A stretch of DNA of 64,000 bases from Seohaeicola sp024304985 (GCF_028802875.1 NZ_JARAMP010000016.1:1-64000), one strand, 5' to 3'; shown: positions 46,097 to 55,271, counted from the stretch's first letter. Numbers and translations: made by a program. The notes: generated from the letters alone by a model not told the origin.

Positions 46097-46939
46097 ATGA
46101 CCGATATGTCCTTCTCCCCATCCATGCCGATCCAGTCGCGCCGGCGCCTGATCCCACGGCTTTTCAGTGCTGAACCGCGCTTCGCCATGCTGGGGGTGCT
46201 GTTGGCTTTTGCCATGATCCCCACGGCTCTGGCGTTGGCGCTCGACCCGCGACAGTTTCAGGGCGAGGCGGTCTGGCTGAAGCCGCTCAAGTTCGAACTG
46301 GCGCTGAGTGTCTATCTGCTCAGCCTTGCCTTCTTCGCCCGGTTTCTGCCAGCGGGCATGACCGACCGGCGCGACTACCGGATCTTTGCCGCCATCGTCG
46401 TCTTCTGCGTGCTGGCCGAAATGGCATGGATCGGCGGGGCAGCCATGTTCGGCACGGCCTCGCATTTCAACCTGTCCACCCCGGTGATGGAGACGGTCTA
46501 CAGCCTGATGGGCCTGTTTGCGGTCACACTGACCTCGGCCTCGCTGGTCTATGGCATCGCCATCTGGCGGCACCCCGCAGGATTGCCGGATCAGGCGCTG
46601 CGCCTGTCGGTGGCTTTGGGTCTGGGGCTGACCTTCGTGCTGACAGTGATCGTGGCGGGCTACATGGCCGGGCAACCGGGGCATCTGGTGGGCACTCCCG
46701 TCACGGGCGTGCGGGTGCCGCTGATGGGGTGGTCGCGCGAGGTGGGCGACCTGCGGCTGCCGCATTTTCTGGCCACCCATGCGATGCATGTGATCCCGCT
46801 GGCCGGTCTGCTGGCGGTGCGGCGGCTAGCCCCGGTTGCGGCGCTGCGGGTGGTCTGGGTCCTGTCGGCGGGCTTTGTGCTGGCAACAGCCGCGACCTTC
46901 GCGATGGCGATCAGGGGGCTTCCGGTATTCCCGGTCTGA
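46097..46939 (+). CDS. Multi-pass membrane protein of unknown function
   Basis: A 280-residue protein with about seven transmembrane helices. Charged or polar residues in membrane-proximal segments include WLKPLKFELALSVYL (about 56-70), AEMAWIGGAAMFGTASHFN (about 111-129) and HFLATHAMHVIPLAG (about 221-235), the last with three histidines that could bind heme or metal. The gene begins 1 bp after the ABA4-like gene and is co-regulated with it. I cannot name its family with confidence. Confidence 0.7.
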   Translation: MTDMSFSPSMPIQSRRRLIPRLFSAEPRFAMLGVLLAFAMIPTALALALDPRQFQGEAVWLKPLKFELALSVYLLSLAFFARFLPAGMTDRRDYRIFAAIVVFCVLAEMAWIGGAAMFGTASHFNLSTPVMETVYSLMGLFAVTLTSASLVYGIAIWRHPAGLPDQALRLSVALGLGLTFVLTVIVAGYMAGQPGHLVGTPVTGVRVPLMGWSREVGDLRLPHFLATHAMHVIPLAGLLAVRRLAPVAALRVVWVLSAGFVLATAATFAMAIRGLPVFPV

Positions 46940-46950
46940 CCTGTTCATCG

Positions 46951-46987
46951 GCAAAGAAAAACCCGCGTCGAGCGATCGGCGCGGGTT
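46951..46987 (-). terminator. Rho-independent terminator of the DEAD-box helicase gene
   Basis: On the minus strand AACCCGCG (46987-46980) and CGCGGGTT (46967-46960) form an 8-bp stem 26 bp after the helicase stop codon, followed by TTTCTTT, giving the usual stem plus T-run. The convergent plus-strand gene has no matching T-run. Confidence 0.75.
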
Positions 46988-47012
46988 CGGCTTGGTCCTG
47001 ATCAGACGCGGA

Positions 47013-48611
47013 TCAACTCGTGCGCCGCTCGTCAAAGCTCAGGGCGATAAAGCTGGGCAGATGGTCGCCCATGCCCACGACCTTTGGCCCGTTGTCGCGC
47101 GTGTTGTCTCGGCCCTGACCGCCACGTGGCCGATCACGGTCGCGGCGTTCATCCGACCGCCCTTCAGTGCGACGCTCCTCACGGGGACGATCCTCGCGTG
47201 GCCGCTCCTCCCGAGGACGGTCCTCGCGGACGCGGGGCTCGCGGCTCTGTTCTTCGCGGGGCTTGTCGTCACGCGGCTTGGCCTCGCGCACGGGGGCCGC
47301 TTCGGTCACGGAGTCGGCCTGCGGGGCATTGTCCTTGGCGGCGGGCTTGTCTCCCGCGCGGCTGCGCGAACCGCGCGACCGGCTGCTGGAGGATTTCCCG
47401 CGTGAGGATGCGCCGCGCTCGGCGCTGTCACCGTCGTCATCGCTTGCCGGGGTGATGACACCTTCCAGCGGATTGGGCAGGCGCGGAATCTCGGTCTGCA
47501 ACAGGCGTTCGACATCGGCGAAATTCTTGTCGTCGCGCGGCGTGCAGATCATGATCGTGGTGCCAAGCTTGCCCGCGCGCCCGGTGCGGCCGATACGGTG
47601 GACATAATCCTCGGCATGGCTGGGCACGTCGAAGTTGAACACATGGCTGACATTCGGGATGTCCAGACCGCGCGCCGCCACATCCGAGGCCACAAGGAAG
47701 CGCAGCGTGCCATCGCGGAAACCGTCCAGCGTGCGGGTGCGCTGCGACTGCTCCAGATCGCCATGGATCGGGGCCGCGTCATAGCCATATTTCATCAGCG
47801 ATTTCGCCACGATATCCACATCCGTCTTGCGGTTGCAGAAGATGATCGCGTTGCGGCACTTCTCGCCCTCGGAATCAATCAGCTTGCGCAGAAGCTGCCG
47901 CTTCTCGCTGGCTTCCTGATCCTTGCGGCTGGCCTTGAACATGACCACGCCCTGCGTGATCGTGGCCGAGGCGCTGGCCTGCCGCGCCACTTCGACCCGT
48001 TCAGGGGCCGACAGGAACGTATTGGTGATCCGCTCGATTTCGGGCGCCATGGTGGCGCTGAAAAACAACGTCTGACGGGTAAAGGGTGTCAGGCTGAAGA
48101 TCCGCTCGATATCGGGAATGAAGCCCATATCCAGCATCCGGTCCGCCTCGTCCACCACCATGATCTGCACGCCGGTCAGCAGCAGCTTGCCCCGCTCGAA
48201 ATGATCCAGCAGGCGGCCGGGGGTGGCGATCAGCACGTCAACACCACGGTCGATCAGCTGATCCTGTTCCTTGAAGGACACGCCACCGATCAGCAGCGCC
48301 TTGGTCAGCTTGTGATATTTCGTATAGGTGTCGAAGTTTTCCGCCACCTGCGCCGCCAGTTCGCGGGTCGGACAAAGCACAAGGCTGCGCGGCATGCGGG
48401 CCCGCGCGCGACCCTTGGCCAGCAGCGTGATCATCGGCAGCGTGAAGCTGGCGGTCTTGCCTGTCCCGGTCTGGGCGATCCCCAGAACGTCGCGGCCTTC
48501 CAGCGCGGGCGGAATGGCCCCGGCCTGAATGGGCGTAGGGGTTTCATACCCCGCATCCTCAATCGCCTTGAGGACCTTGGGGTCGAGTTTGAGATCAGAG
48601 AATTTTATCAT
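47013..48611 (-). CDS. DEAD-box ATP-dependent RNA helicase (RhlE-like)
   Basis: A 532-residue helicase for unwinding structured RNA. Q motif region YETPTPIQAGAIP, Walker A AQTGTGKT (about 46-53), PTRELA, TPGR, VVDEADRMLDMGF (about 150), SAT, ARGLDIP and HRIGRTGR (about 335) are all present. The C-terminal tail (from about 395) is low complexity and rich in Arg/Glu/Asp with repeated REDRPREE units, probably an RNA-binding tail. A hairpin covers the start codon region and a rho-independent terminator follows the stop, so it is likely its own unit. Confidence 0.92.
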   Translation of the reverse strand: MIKFSDLKLDPKVLKAIEDAGYETPTPIQAGAIPPALEGRDVLGIAQTGTGKTASFTLPMITLLAKGRARARMPRSLVLCPTRELAAQVAENFDTYTKYHKLTKALLIGGVSFKEQDQLIDRGVDVLIATPGRLLDHFERGKLLLTGVQIMVVDEADRMLDMGFIPDIERIFSLTPFTRQTLFFSATMAPEIERITNTFLSAPERVEVARQASASATITQGVVMFKASRKDQEASEKRQLLRKLIDSEGEKCRNAIIFCNRKTDVDIVAKSLMKYGYDAAPIHGDLEQSQRTRTLDGFRDGTLRFLVASDVAARGLDIPNVSHVFNFDVPSHAEDYVHRIGRTGRAGKLGTTIMICTPRDDKNFADVERLLQTEIPRLPNPLEGVITPASDDDGDSAERGASSRGKSSSSRSRGSRSRAGDKPAAKDNAPQADSVTEAAPVREAKPRDDKPREEQSREPRVREDRPREERPREDRPREERRTEGRSDERRDRDRPRGGQGRDNTRDNGPKVVGMGDHLPSFIALSFDERRTS

Positions 48612-48634
48612 GTGTATCCGTTGAGTACGGACAC
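48612..48634 (-). promoter_or_regulatory. Hairpin at the helicase start codon
   Basis: On the minus strand GTGTCCGT-actca-ACGGATACAC can fold into an 8-bp stem with a 2-nt bulge ending directly before the ATG at 48611. No purine-rich ribosome site is seen outside the stem. This may control translation, as in cold-shock helicase messages; it is inferred from base pairing alone. The rest of the 162-bp gap also has GGGGCC/GGCCCC pairing at about 48658-48680, perhaps a terminator for the upstream glycosyltransferase gene. Confidence 0.4.
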
Positions 48635-48773
48635 GTCACGGCCCGTTGCGTCTGATGGGGGTCGGGCCCCTATGGCCCCGTGGTTGTCCACATATGCGAT
48701 CCCCGCGCAGGCCATAGCCTAAAGCGTGGCGGCGGTCAATGAGAGCGGGACTTCGCGGTGCCGCATCGCGCTG

Positions 48774-49733
48774 TCAGGCTTGCGGAAAATGCCGGGCGAC
48801 GGCGCCGTCCAGATCCAGTGCGGGCCGCCGCAACAGCCCTTCCGCGTCAAGAGCGGCCAGATGTGCGGGCGTGGCGGTGCAGACCTGATCATAGAAATGT
48901 CGCAGACCGGCCTCGCCATCCGCGTCATGGATCGCCTTGAACATGTCGTGCAGGGTCAATCCGCCCTTGTCCACGGGCCGGTTCGGTTTCAGTTCGGCCC
49001 GGTAACTTCCCTTGTCCAGACGGTAGTGGAAAGCCGTGATGAACGCCTCCCAGCTTTTGGCATGCAGGTGCAGCAGGTCGGTGCCGGTCAGGTCCTGCTG
49101 TCCGGGATTCTGCGTCTCGCCCACCGTGATGTTGTGGATATTGGCCTTCAGACCCTCCACCCCGGTGCGATAGACCAGCTTGCCTGCCACATGGCTGAGA
49201 AAGCCGCCGTTCAGATGCGCGCCGTAATCGGGATAAAGCCGTTCCGTCTGGCGGTTGCGCATGGCCCGGTCCAGCGCGCAGGCCTTGGCATGAAGCGGTT
49301 GATCCGGGGCGATGGGGGCCAGCGCCTCGATCGGGCGGATGCGGGCGCACAGGCAATCCGCTGGCAGCGCGCCCAGTTGCGCGGCAAGCGACGTGCCGGG
49401 GAGCAGGAACTCATCCACGTCGATATGGGCCAGCCAGTCCAGATCCCCGGCACGGCCATAGGCGTGGCGGGCGTTCTCGAACTGGCGCGACTGGTGCTTG
49501 GCGCGGCGCTTCATCCCCAAACCGGCCCAATAGGAGTCATCGGTCAGAACCGGGCGCAGTTTGGGATGGGCCTTGAGCCGGTCATAGGCGGCGCGGTTGT
49601 CGTCGTCCAGATAGACAAAGATGCGATGGGCCCCCAGATCAAGATGGTGGGCCGCAAAGGCAAGGATCGCGGGAACAGGCGCCTTGATGGTCGAGACGAT
49701 TCCCCATTTCGGCAAGGCTCTGCTCTGGGCCAT
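48774..49733 (-). CDS. Glycosyltransferase, GT2-like (Glyco_tranf_2_4), copy B
   Basis: A 319-residue putative glycosyltransferase: opening KWGIVSTIKAPVPAILAFAAHHLDLGAHRIFVYLDDD (split, residues 8-44), nucleotide-sugar DxD motif in LAHIDVDEFLL (about 102-112), and HLHAKSWEAF further on. Its start could be TTG 49742, which overlaps the preceding stop, but the ATG at 49733 has AAGGGG 9 bp upstream. It is a shorter paralogue of the next gene's C-terminal half. Acceptor and sugar are unknown. Confidence 0.75.
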   Translation of the reverse strand: MAQSRALPKWGIVSTIKAPVPAILAFAAHHLDLGAHRIFVYLDDDNRAAYDRLKAHPKLRPVLTDDSYWAGLGMKRRAKHQSRQFENARHAYGRAGDLDWLAHIDVDEFLLPGTSLAAQLGALPADCLCARIRPIEALAPIAPDQPLHAKACALDRAMRNRQTERLYPDYGAHLNGGFLSHVAGKLVYRTGVEGLKANIHNITVGETQNPGQQDLTGTDLLHLHAKSWEAFITAFHYRLDKGSYRAELKPNRPVDKGGLTLHDMFKAIHDADGEAGLRHFYDQVCTATPAHLAALDAEGLLRRPALDLDGAVARHFPQA

Positions 49734-49738
49734 GTGGC

Positions 49739-51487
49739 TCAACCCCTTGGAACCGCGCCGAAAACGCGCATGATCTTGCTCTCTGTGTCCAGCGGCGCGC
49801 GCAGGAGCATGCCATGGGCATCAAGGGACGCGATCAGCCGATCAGTGCCTTCGCAGACCTCTGCGAAAAAGGCCCTCAGACCGTCCTCGCCTTCTTCTTC
49901 CTGCAACAGGTCAAGGATGTCGTGCAGGCCCAGAACCTCTTCGTCGGTCTTCCGATAGGACCCCTGCGCCATGCGAAAGGCCAGATGCCGCTGGAACGTG
50001 TCCCAGTCAGGTGCATGGGCATGGCCAAGGCGCAGTCCGGGCAGCGCCAACCTGTTGCTGGCGGGATACCCGTTCAACAGCACGGCATGCAGACCAAAGC
50101 GGATGCCCGGTATGCCACAGCGGGCGATCAGCTTGCCTTCGCGGTGGCTGATGAACCCGCCGCGCAGATGTCCGCCGAAATTGGGATAGATATCCTCCAG
50201 CACCGCCTTTTCCTGACCTGCGTCGCGCGGGGTCAGTTTGAAACAGTCCGTGGTGCCGGCCAGCAATTCGGCAGGGGGCAGATGGATGGCGGCGATGCCG
50301 GCAGGCAAGGCCGCCATCAGGGGCCCGAGCGCCGACCCGGACAGGATGAACTCGTCCACGTCCACATGCGCCAGAAAATCCAGATCGCAGCGGTGATAGG
50401 TCTGCGTGGCAACCCAGGCCTGCCGCAGTTGATGGGTCTTCATCCGCGGCTTCTTCTGACCCGCCCACCAATTCGCATCACATGTCGTGACCTCGATTTT
50501 CGGATGCCGTGACAGATAGGCCAAGGCCTCGGGATGCGGCTCGTCCAGATGGATGTGCAAGCGATCCGCGCCAAGATCCAGATGATGCGCCGCGAAGGCC
50601 GCGATCCGGTGCAGCGGTGCCTTGACCAGCGAGACGGTGCCCCAGCGCACCGTTCCGGGATCCGTCTTCACCACGCGCGCAGGCACAGGCACATGCCGGG
50701 TCGGGGCGGCATGGCCCCGCTTAGGGCGACTCCCCTCGGCCTTCTGCGCCTTTTCACGTTGTCGCCGCATAAGGCGCAGGCGGCGGAACACCGTGCGATC
50801 ATCCGCGATCAGCAGTTCCAGCAGATGCCGCGCCAGCGGGGCCAGCACGGGATCGCTTCCCGCATCCTGCCACAGACGGCCCAGCAGGTTCACATCCAGA
50901 CCGCCGCCCCCCAAGGCATAGGTGTCCATCTGGAGGGCCAGCGCTGTCTGGGGCCGTTTCGACCATGCAAAGGGTTGATCCGGGGGCGTTCCGGAATACA
51001 GCCGCTCGGTCTCGTAAAGCTTCATCATCCCGAACATCAGGCTCAGGGATTGGCCGACGCGCCGCTGCACCTCGGATGTGCCATGATCGCCGAACGTGGT
51101 GATGGCCGAGACCAGCCACCGCGAATCCAGACGATTCAACAGCCAGTCCGATTCCTCGGACCACAGGCGCAGGAACAGGGCGGCGGTGTGATCGGGGGCG
51201 CTGCGGCGGCGCAGATGCGCGATCAACAACCCGTGCAGCAGCATCAGCTCCGGCAGGCCGTCGAACTCCTCGGACAGATCACGCAGCTTGCGCGCATAGG
51301 TCGAACGCGACCCTTCCACGCTGGGGGCACGGCCATCGACACAGGCCGTCTTGAGCGGGCCGAAATCCACGTCCAGCGGGGGCAGGCACTCTTGAGCCTC
51401 ATAGGAAAACGGCTCACGCCGCCCCTCCATCTGCGTCAGGATGGCGTCGAAACCGCCGGGATAGGTTGGGGCACTGGCATCACTCAT
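49739..51487 (-). CDS. Glycosyltransferase, GT2-like, with unknown N-terminal domain, copy A
   Basis: About 582 residues. Residues 1-270 form a helical domain I do not recognise (SRWLVSAITTFGDHGTSEVQ, DTYALGGGGLDVNLLGRLWQ). Then TVRWGTVSLVKAPLHRIAAF, HHLDLGADRLHIHLDE and the DxD motif LAHVDVDEFIL repeat the fold of the downstream gene. A basic linker (RRQREKAQKAEGSRPKRG) separates them. The ATG at 51487 has a weak ribosome site; starts at 51577 or 51568 are possible and would add about 30 residues. The unit probably modifies a surface polysaccharide. Confidence 0.72.
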   Translation of the reverse strand: MSDASAPTYPGGFDAILTQMEGRREPFSYEAQECLPPLDVDFGPLKTACVDGRAPSVEGSRSTYARKLRDLSEEFDGLPELMLLHGLLIAHLRRRSAPDHTAALFLRLWSEESDWLLNRLDSRWLVSAITTFGDHGTSEVQRRVGQSLSLMFGMMKLYETERLYSGTPPDQPFAWSKRPQTALALQMDTYALGGGGLDVNLLGRLWQDAGSDPVLAPLARHLLELLIADDRTVFRRLRLMRRQREKAQKAEGSRPKRGHAAPTRHVPVPARVVKTDPGTVRWGTVSLVKAPLHRIAAFAAHHLDLGADRLHIHLDEPHPEALAYLSRHPKIEVTTCDANWWAGQKKPRMKTHQLRQAWVATQTYHRCDLDFLAHVDVDEFILSGSALGPLMAALPAGIAAIHLPPAELLAGTTDCFKLTPRDAGQEKAVLEDIYPNFGGHLRGGFISHREGKLIARCGIPGIRFGLHAVLLNGYPASNRLALPGLRLGHAHAPDWDTFQRHLAFRMAQGSYRKTDEEVLGLHDILDLLQEEEGEDGLRAFFAEVCEGTDRLIASLDAHGMLLRAPLDTESKIMRVFGAVPRG

Positions 51488-51600
51488 GCGCAGCAGAATG
51501 GGCAGCGCCCGCGTCCCTTTCAAGCCCGGCCCTTGGGCAGGCCCGCAGATAATGCGCGCCTGCGACATGGCTGCCATGCCCGCGCCGGACAGGCTTGAGA

Positions 51601-53208
51601 TCAGACCATCATTTCCTTGGTCGCGGTCAGCTTGACCTCGGGATAATCCCGCTCGATCCGGTCGATATCCCATTGCAGCCGCGTCAGATAGACGATGTCG
51701 CCATCATGATCATGCGCGATGTGCTGCTTGTTGACATTCACAAACTTTTCAACAGCTTGCCGGTCACCGTTCACCCAGCGGGCCGAGGTGAACTGCGATT
51801 GTTCGAACCGCACCGGCAGGCCATATTCCAGCTCGATCCGGCTGGCCAGCACCTCGAATTGCAGCGCACCCACCACGCCCACGATGAAGCCTGACCCGAA
51901 GGCGGGCTTGAACACCTTGGCGGCCCCTTCTTCGGCAAACTGCATCAGCGCCTTTTCCAGATGCTTGGCCTTCATCGGATCGCCCGCACGACAGGTCTGC
52001 AACAGTTCCGGCGCAAAGGACGGAATGCCCGTCACGCGCAGCGCCTCGCCTTCCGTCAGCGTGTCGCCGATGCGCAATTGTCCGTGGTTGGGGATACCGA
52101 TGATGTCACCGGCCCATGCCTCTTCCGCCAGTTCGCGGTCTGAGGCAAGGAACATCACCGGGTTGGAAATCGTCATGGGCTTCTTGCTGCGGACATGGGT
52201 CAGCTTCATGCCCCGGATGAAATGCCCCGAGGCCAGACGCACAAAGGCCACCCGGTCGCGGTGCTTGGGGTCCATATTCGCCTGAACCTTGAAGACAAAG
52301 CCGGAAACATTTGTTTCCTCGGGCAAAATCATCCGTGGTTCGGCTCGCTGCGGTTGCGGTTCCGGCCCCAGATTGCCGATTCCGTCCATCAGCTCCTTAA
52401 CCCCGAAGGAATTGATCGCCGACCCGAACCAGATCGGTGTCATGGTGCCTTCCTGAACGGCCTTGATATCCAGCGTGGGCAGCAGTTCGCGCGCCATCTC
52501 GACCTCCTCGCGCAGCTTTTCAAGCAGCGCGGCGGGCACATGCGCGGCCAGACGCGGATCGTCCAGCCCTTTGATCTCGATGGTTTCGGCCACCACATTG
52601 CGGTCGGCGCGGTCCATCAGTTCCAGCCGATCCCGCAGCATGTCATAACAGCCGATGAAATCGCGCCCCATGCCGATGGGCCAACTGGCGGGCGTCACGT
52701 CGATCGCCAGATTCTCCTGAATCTCGTCGATGATATCAAAGGTGTCGCGGCTTTCACGGTCCATCTTGTTGCAGAAGGTCAGGATCGGCAGATCGCGCAG
52801 GCGGCAGACCTCGAACAGCTTGCGGGTCTGGCTTTCCACACCCTTGGCCCCGTCGATCACCATCACCGCCGCATCCACCGCCGTCAGCGTGCGATAGGTA
52901 TCCTCGGAAAAGTCCGAGTGGCCGGGCGTATCCACCAGATTGAAGCGGAAGTTGCGGAAATCAAAGGACATGGCCGAGGCCGAGACCGAAATGCCCCGGT
53001 CCTTTTCCATCTGCATGAAGTCCGACCGCGTGCGCCGCGCTTCGCCTTTGGCGCGGACCTGACCGGCCATCTGGATCGCCCCACCGAACAGCAGGAATTT
53101 TTCGGTCAGAGTCGTCTTTCCGGCGTCGGGATGCGAGATGATCGCAAAGGTCCGGCGGCGGGCGATTTCGGGCGGCAGGGCGGGGCGGTTCGAGGGCGTG
53201 TCCAACAT
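51601..53208 (-). CDS. prfC: Peptide chain release factor 3
   Basis: A 535-residue translational GTPase that recycles RF1/RF2 after termination. G1 SHPDAGKTTLTEK (about 23-35), G3 DTPGHSDFS (about 88-96) and G4 NKMDRE (about 142) are intact. It is distinguished from EF-G by length and the QMEKDRGISVSASAMSF region. The ATG at 53208 fits the family start MLDTPSNRPALPPEIARRRTFAII compressed; an upstream TTG would give an atypical extension. Lies 48 bp after the Hint gene on the same strand. Confidence 0.94.
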   Translation of the reverse strand: MLDTPSNRPALPPEIARRRTFAIISHPDAGKTTLTEKFLLFGGAIQMAGQVRAKGEARRTRSDFMQMEKDRGISVSASAMSFDFRNFRFNLVDTPGHSDFSEDTYRTLTAVDAAVMVIDGAKGVESQTRKLFEVCRLRDLPILTFCNKMDRESRDTFDIIDEIQENLAIDVTPASWPIGMGRDFIGCYDMLRDRLELMDRADRNVVAETIEIKGLDDPRLAAHVPAALLEKLREEVEMARELLPTLDIKAVQEGTMTPIWFGSAINSFGVKELMDGIGNLGPEPQPQRAEPRMILPEETNVSGFVFKVQANMDPKHRDRVAFVRLASGHFIRGMKLTHVRSKKPMTISNPVMFLASDRELAEEAWAGDIIGIPNHGQLRIGDTLTEGEALRVTGIPSFAPELLQTCRAGDPMKAKHLEKALMQFAEEGAAKVFKPAFGSGFIVGVVGALQFEVLASRIELEYGLPVRFEQSQFTSARWVNGDRQAVEKFVNVNKQHIAHDHDGDIVYLTRLQWDIDRIERDYPEVKLTATKEMMV

Positions 53209-53256
53209 GAGCGCAGCTTTAGGCAGAGGCGTGCGCAAAGGCAAGCCGGGTGCCGT

Positions 53257-54285
53257 TCACCCCAGCGAGGCGCGCCGCAGCACGGCGGCGGCATCGGGCA
53301 GATCCAGCAGACGTTCGGGCACCTCGAAATCTTCAAGCCCGGCACCATGGCGGCCGCCCAGAGTCTCGCCCAGACGCGCCGCCAGATCGGCGGGCAGGGC
53401 GGGGCTGGTGCGCGGGTCCAGCAGCAGCGTCTCGGCGGCGATCCCCTCGGCATAGATGATCTGGTGGCGGTCGAACAGGATCTGGAAATAATCCACAAAG
53501 CCGCCGTTCTGGCGATAGACGCTGGTGCCGTTCACCAGATGACGCGCCCTCACCAGAACCTCGGCCCGGCCTGCGCCAAGCACATCCGCGCGCTGATAGA
53601 TGAACAGCCGGTGATCCGGACTGACAATCAGGTCATGGGCATTGTGCAGCGTGCCCTTGGTGATCACGATGGGGGCATGCTCTCCATGCGCCCGCAGAGT
53701 GGTCTGGCCGATCCAGCGAATCTCCTGCGGACCCTCGTCGCGTGTCAGGACGCGGTCGCCGGGGCACAGGTCTTCGATCCGGCGCTGCTCGCCAGTGGCC
53801 ATGGTGATATGGGTGCCACGGCTGAAGGACACGCAGGCGATCTCGGCCAGACGGGCGCTGGCGCCCTCGGTGTCGATGGTCACAAGGGTGTAACGTGTCT
53901 TGGGTTTCAGCGGCACCAGCGGCAGCACATGCACTTCGGCCACATCGCCGCCCTGGTCCACTTCGACCATGACCAGAACCTCGGCGGTTTCGCCGTCGGT
54001 GGTCATGAAGGTCAGGCAACTGTCCAGATGCAGCAGGGCACCGGGCTGACCCGCAGCCGTATCGGCCGCAACGCGAAACCGGGCAGGACCATCGTGATGC
54101 AGCGACAACCGGCGGGTGCGCGCGCCGCGCAGCAGCGCATAGGTGTCGTCGGGAATCAGATCCGCCGCAAAGGACAGGGGGTCCCCAAGATTGGCCCCGG
54201 CCACAACCTCCAGCGCGATACCCGGCAAAACGGGCAGCGCAAAGGCTGTTCCGGGCAGGGCGGGGGGATGGCTGGATGCGATCAT
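53257..54285 (-). CDS. Hint-domain protein (Hedgehog/intein-type)
   Basis: A 342-residue protein with a Hint domain of the Hint_2 type from about residue 150 onward: CVSFSRGTHITMATGEQRRIEDLCPGDRVLT (split), WIGQTTL, and SPDHRLFIYQ. The N-terminal Cys could start autocatalytic splitting, but SPDHRLF here replaces the intein HN end, so such proteins may cleave rather than splice. About 130 N-terminal residues form a beta-rich region (GDPLSFAADLIPDDTYALL). These proteins are common in Rhodobacteraceae; function unknown. The ATG at 54285 is the best fit, with weak ribosome site. Confidence 0.78.
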   Translation of the reverse strand: MIASSHPPALPGTAFALPVLPGIALEVVAGANLGDPLSFAADLIPDDTYALLRGARTRRLSLHHDGPARFRVAADTAAGQPGALLHLDSCLTFMTTDGETAEVLVMVEVDQGGDVAEVHVLPLVPLKPKTRYTLVTIDTEGASARLAEIACVSFSRGTHITMATGEQRRIEDLCPGDRVLTRDEGPQEIRWIGQTTLRAHGEHAPIVITKGTLHNAHDLIVSPDHRLFIYQRADVLGAGRAEVLVRARHLVNGTSVYRQNGGFVDYFQILFDRHQIIYAEGIAAETLLLDPRTSPALPADLAARLGETLGGRHGAGLEDFEVPERLLDLPDAAAVLRRASLG

Positions 54286-54491
54286 TGAGGCGGCTTCACT
54301 CCCGGTGACTCGTGAACATACATGCGGAAACAGGGCCCGATTCTTGGACACCGCATGGGCTATCCTGCCGGGTTTAAGATAGGATTGTGGCATCAGCGGG
54401 TCAACGTCCCGGCCTTTTGCTGGCATTTCCCTGCGCCGGGATGCTAGCAAGGCCGCGAGGGTCGCAAGACCACATCTGTCAGGAGGACGCT

Positions 54492-55271
54492 ATGGATCTG
54501 GGAATCAAGGGAAAACGGGCGCTGGTCTGCGCGTCGAGCAAAGGTCTGGGGCTGGGTTGCGCCCGTGCGCTGGCCGAGGCTGGCGTCGATCTGGTGATGA
54601 ATGCACGCGGTGCCGAGGCGCTGGAGGCCGCCGCCGCCGCCATCCGTGCCGACTATGGCGTGAAGGTGGACACCGTCGCGGCCGATGTGACCACCGAGAA
54701 TGGCCGCACCGCCGTTCTGAACGCCGCCCAAGGCGTCGATATCCTTGTCACCAACGCGGGCGGGCCGCCTCCGGGTCTGTGGTCGGACTGGGACCGGGAT
54801 GACTTCATCCGCGCGCTGGATGCCAATATGCTGACGCCGATCGCATTGATGAAGGCCCTGATGCCCGCGATGATGGAGCGTGGCTGGGGTCGGGTCGTGA
54901 ACATCACCTCGCAATCGGTCAAGGCGCCCATTCCGCAGCTTGGCCTCAGCAATGCCGCGCGCACCGGCCTGACCGGCTATGTGGCAGGCACTGCGCGGCA
55001 GGTGGCGGGCAAGGGCGTGACCATCAACAACCTGCTGCCGGGGATCCATGCGACGGACCGCGCCGATGCGCTGGACGGCGGTGTGGTCAAGGCGCAGGGC
55101 ATCACGCTCGAGGAAGCCCGGACCCGCCGTGCGGCCACCATCCCGGCAGGCCGCTATGGCACCTCTGCTGAATTCGGCGCGGCCTGCGCCTTTCTGTGCT
55201 CGGTCCATGCCGGTTTCATCGTGGGCCAGAACATCCTTCTGGACGGCGGCGCCACCAACGCCACGATCTGA
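54492..55271 (+). CDS. SDR-family protein lacking the catalytic Tyr/Lys
   Basis: A 259-residue short-chain dehydrogenase fold. Cofactor loop CASSKGLGLGCARALAEAG (about 13-31), NAGG (about 90), and the C-terminal GQNILLDGGATNATI resemble FabG. The catalytic YxxxK is absent: where it should be is QLGLSNAARTGLTG (about 154-167), with Leu or Ser and Arg instead. The active-site Ser region NITSQS is kept. It may be a binding or regulatory SDR. AGGAGGACGCT precedes the ATG. Confidence 0.85.
   Translation: MDLGIKGKRALVCASSKGLGLGCARALAEAGVDLVMNARGAEALEAAAAAIRADYGVKVDTVAADVTTENGRTAVLNAAQGVDILVTNAGGPPPGLWSDWDRDDFIRALDANMLTPIALMKALMPAMMERGWGRVVNITSQSVKAPIPQLGLSNAARTGLTGYVAGTARQVAGKGVTINNLLPGIHATDRADALDGGVVKAQGITLEEARTRRAATIPAGRYGTSAEFGAACAFLCSVHAGFIVGQNILLDGGATNATI

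Noticed and set aside
47170..47280. Short tandem DNA repeats resembling a repeat array
   Set aside because: They encode the REDRPREE tail of the DEAD-box helicase; codon-level repeats in a low-complexity tail, not a CRISPR or satellite.
52195..54288. 697-residue plus-strand open frame
   Set aside because: Antisense to prfC and the Hint gene with shadow-type composition.
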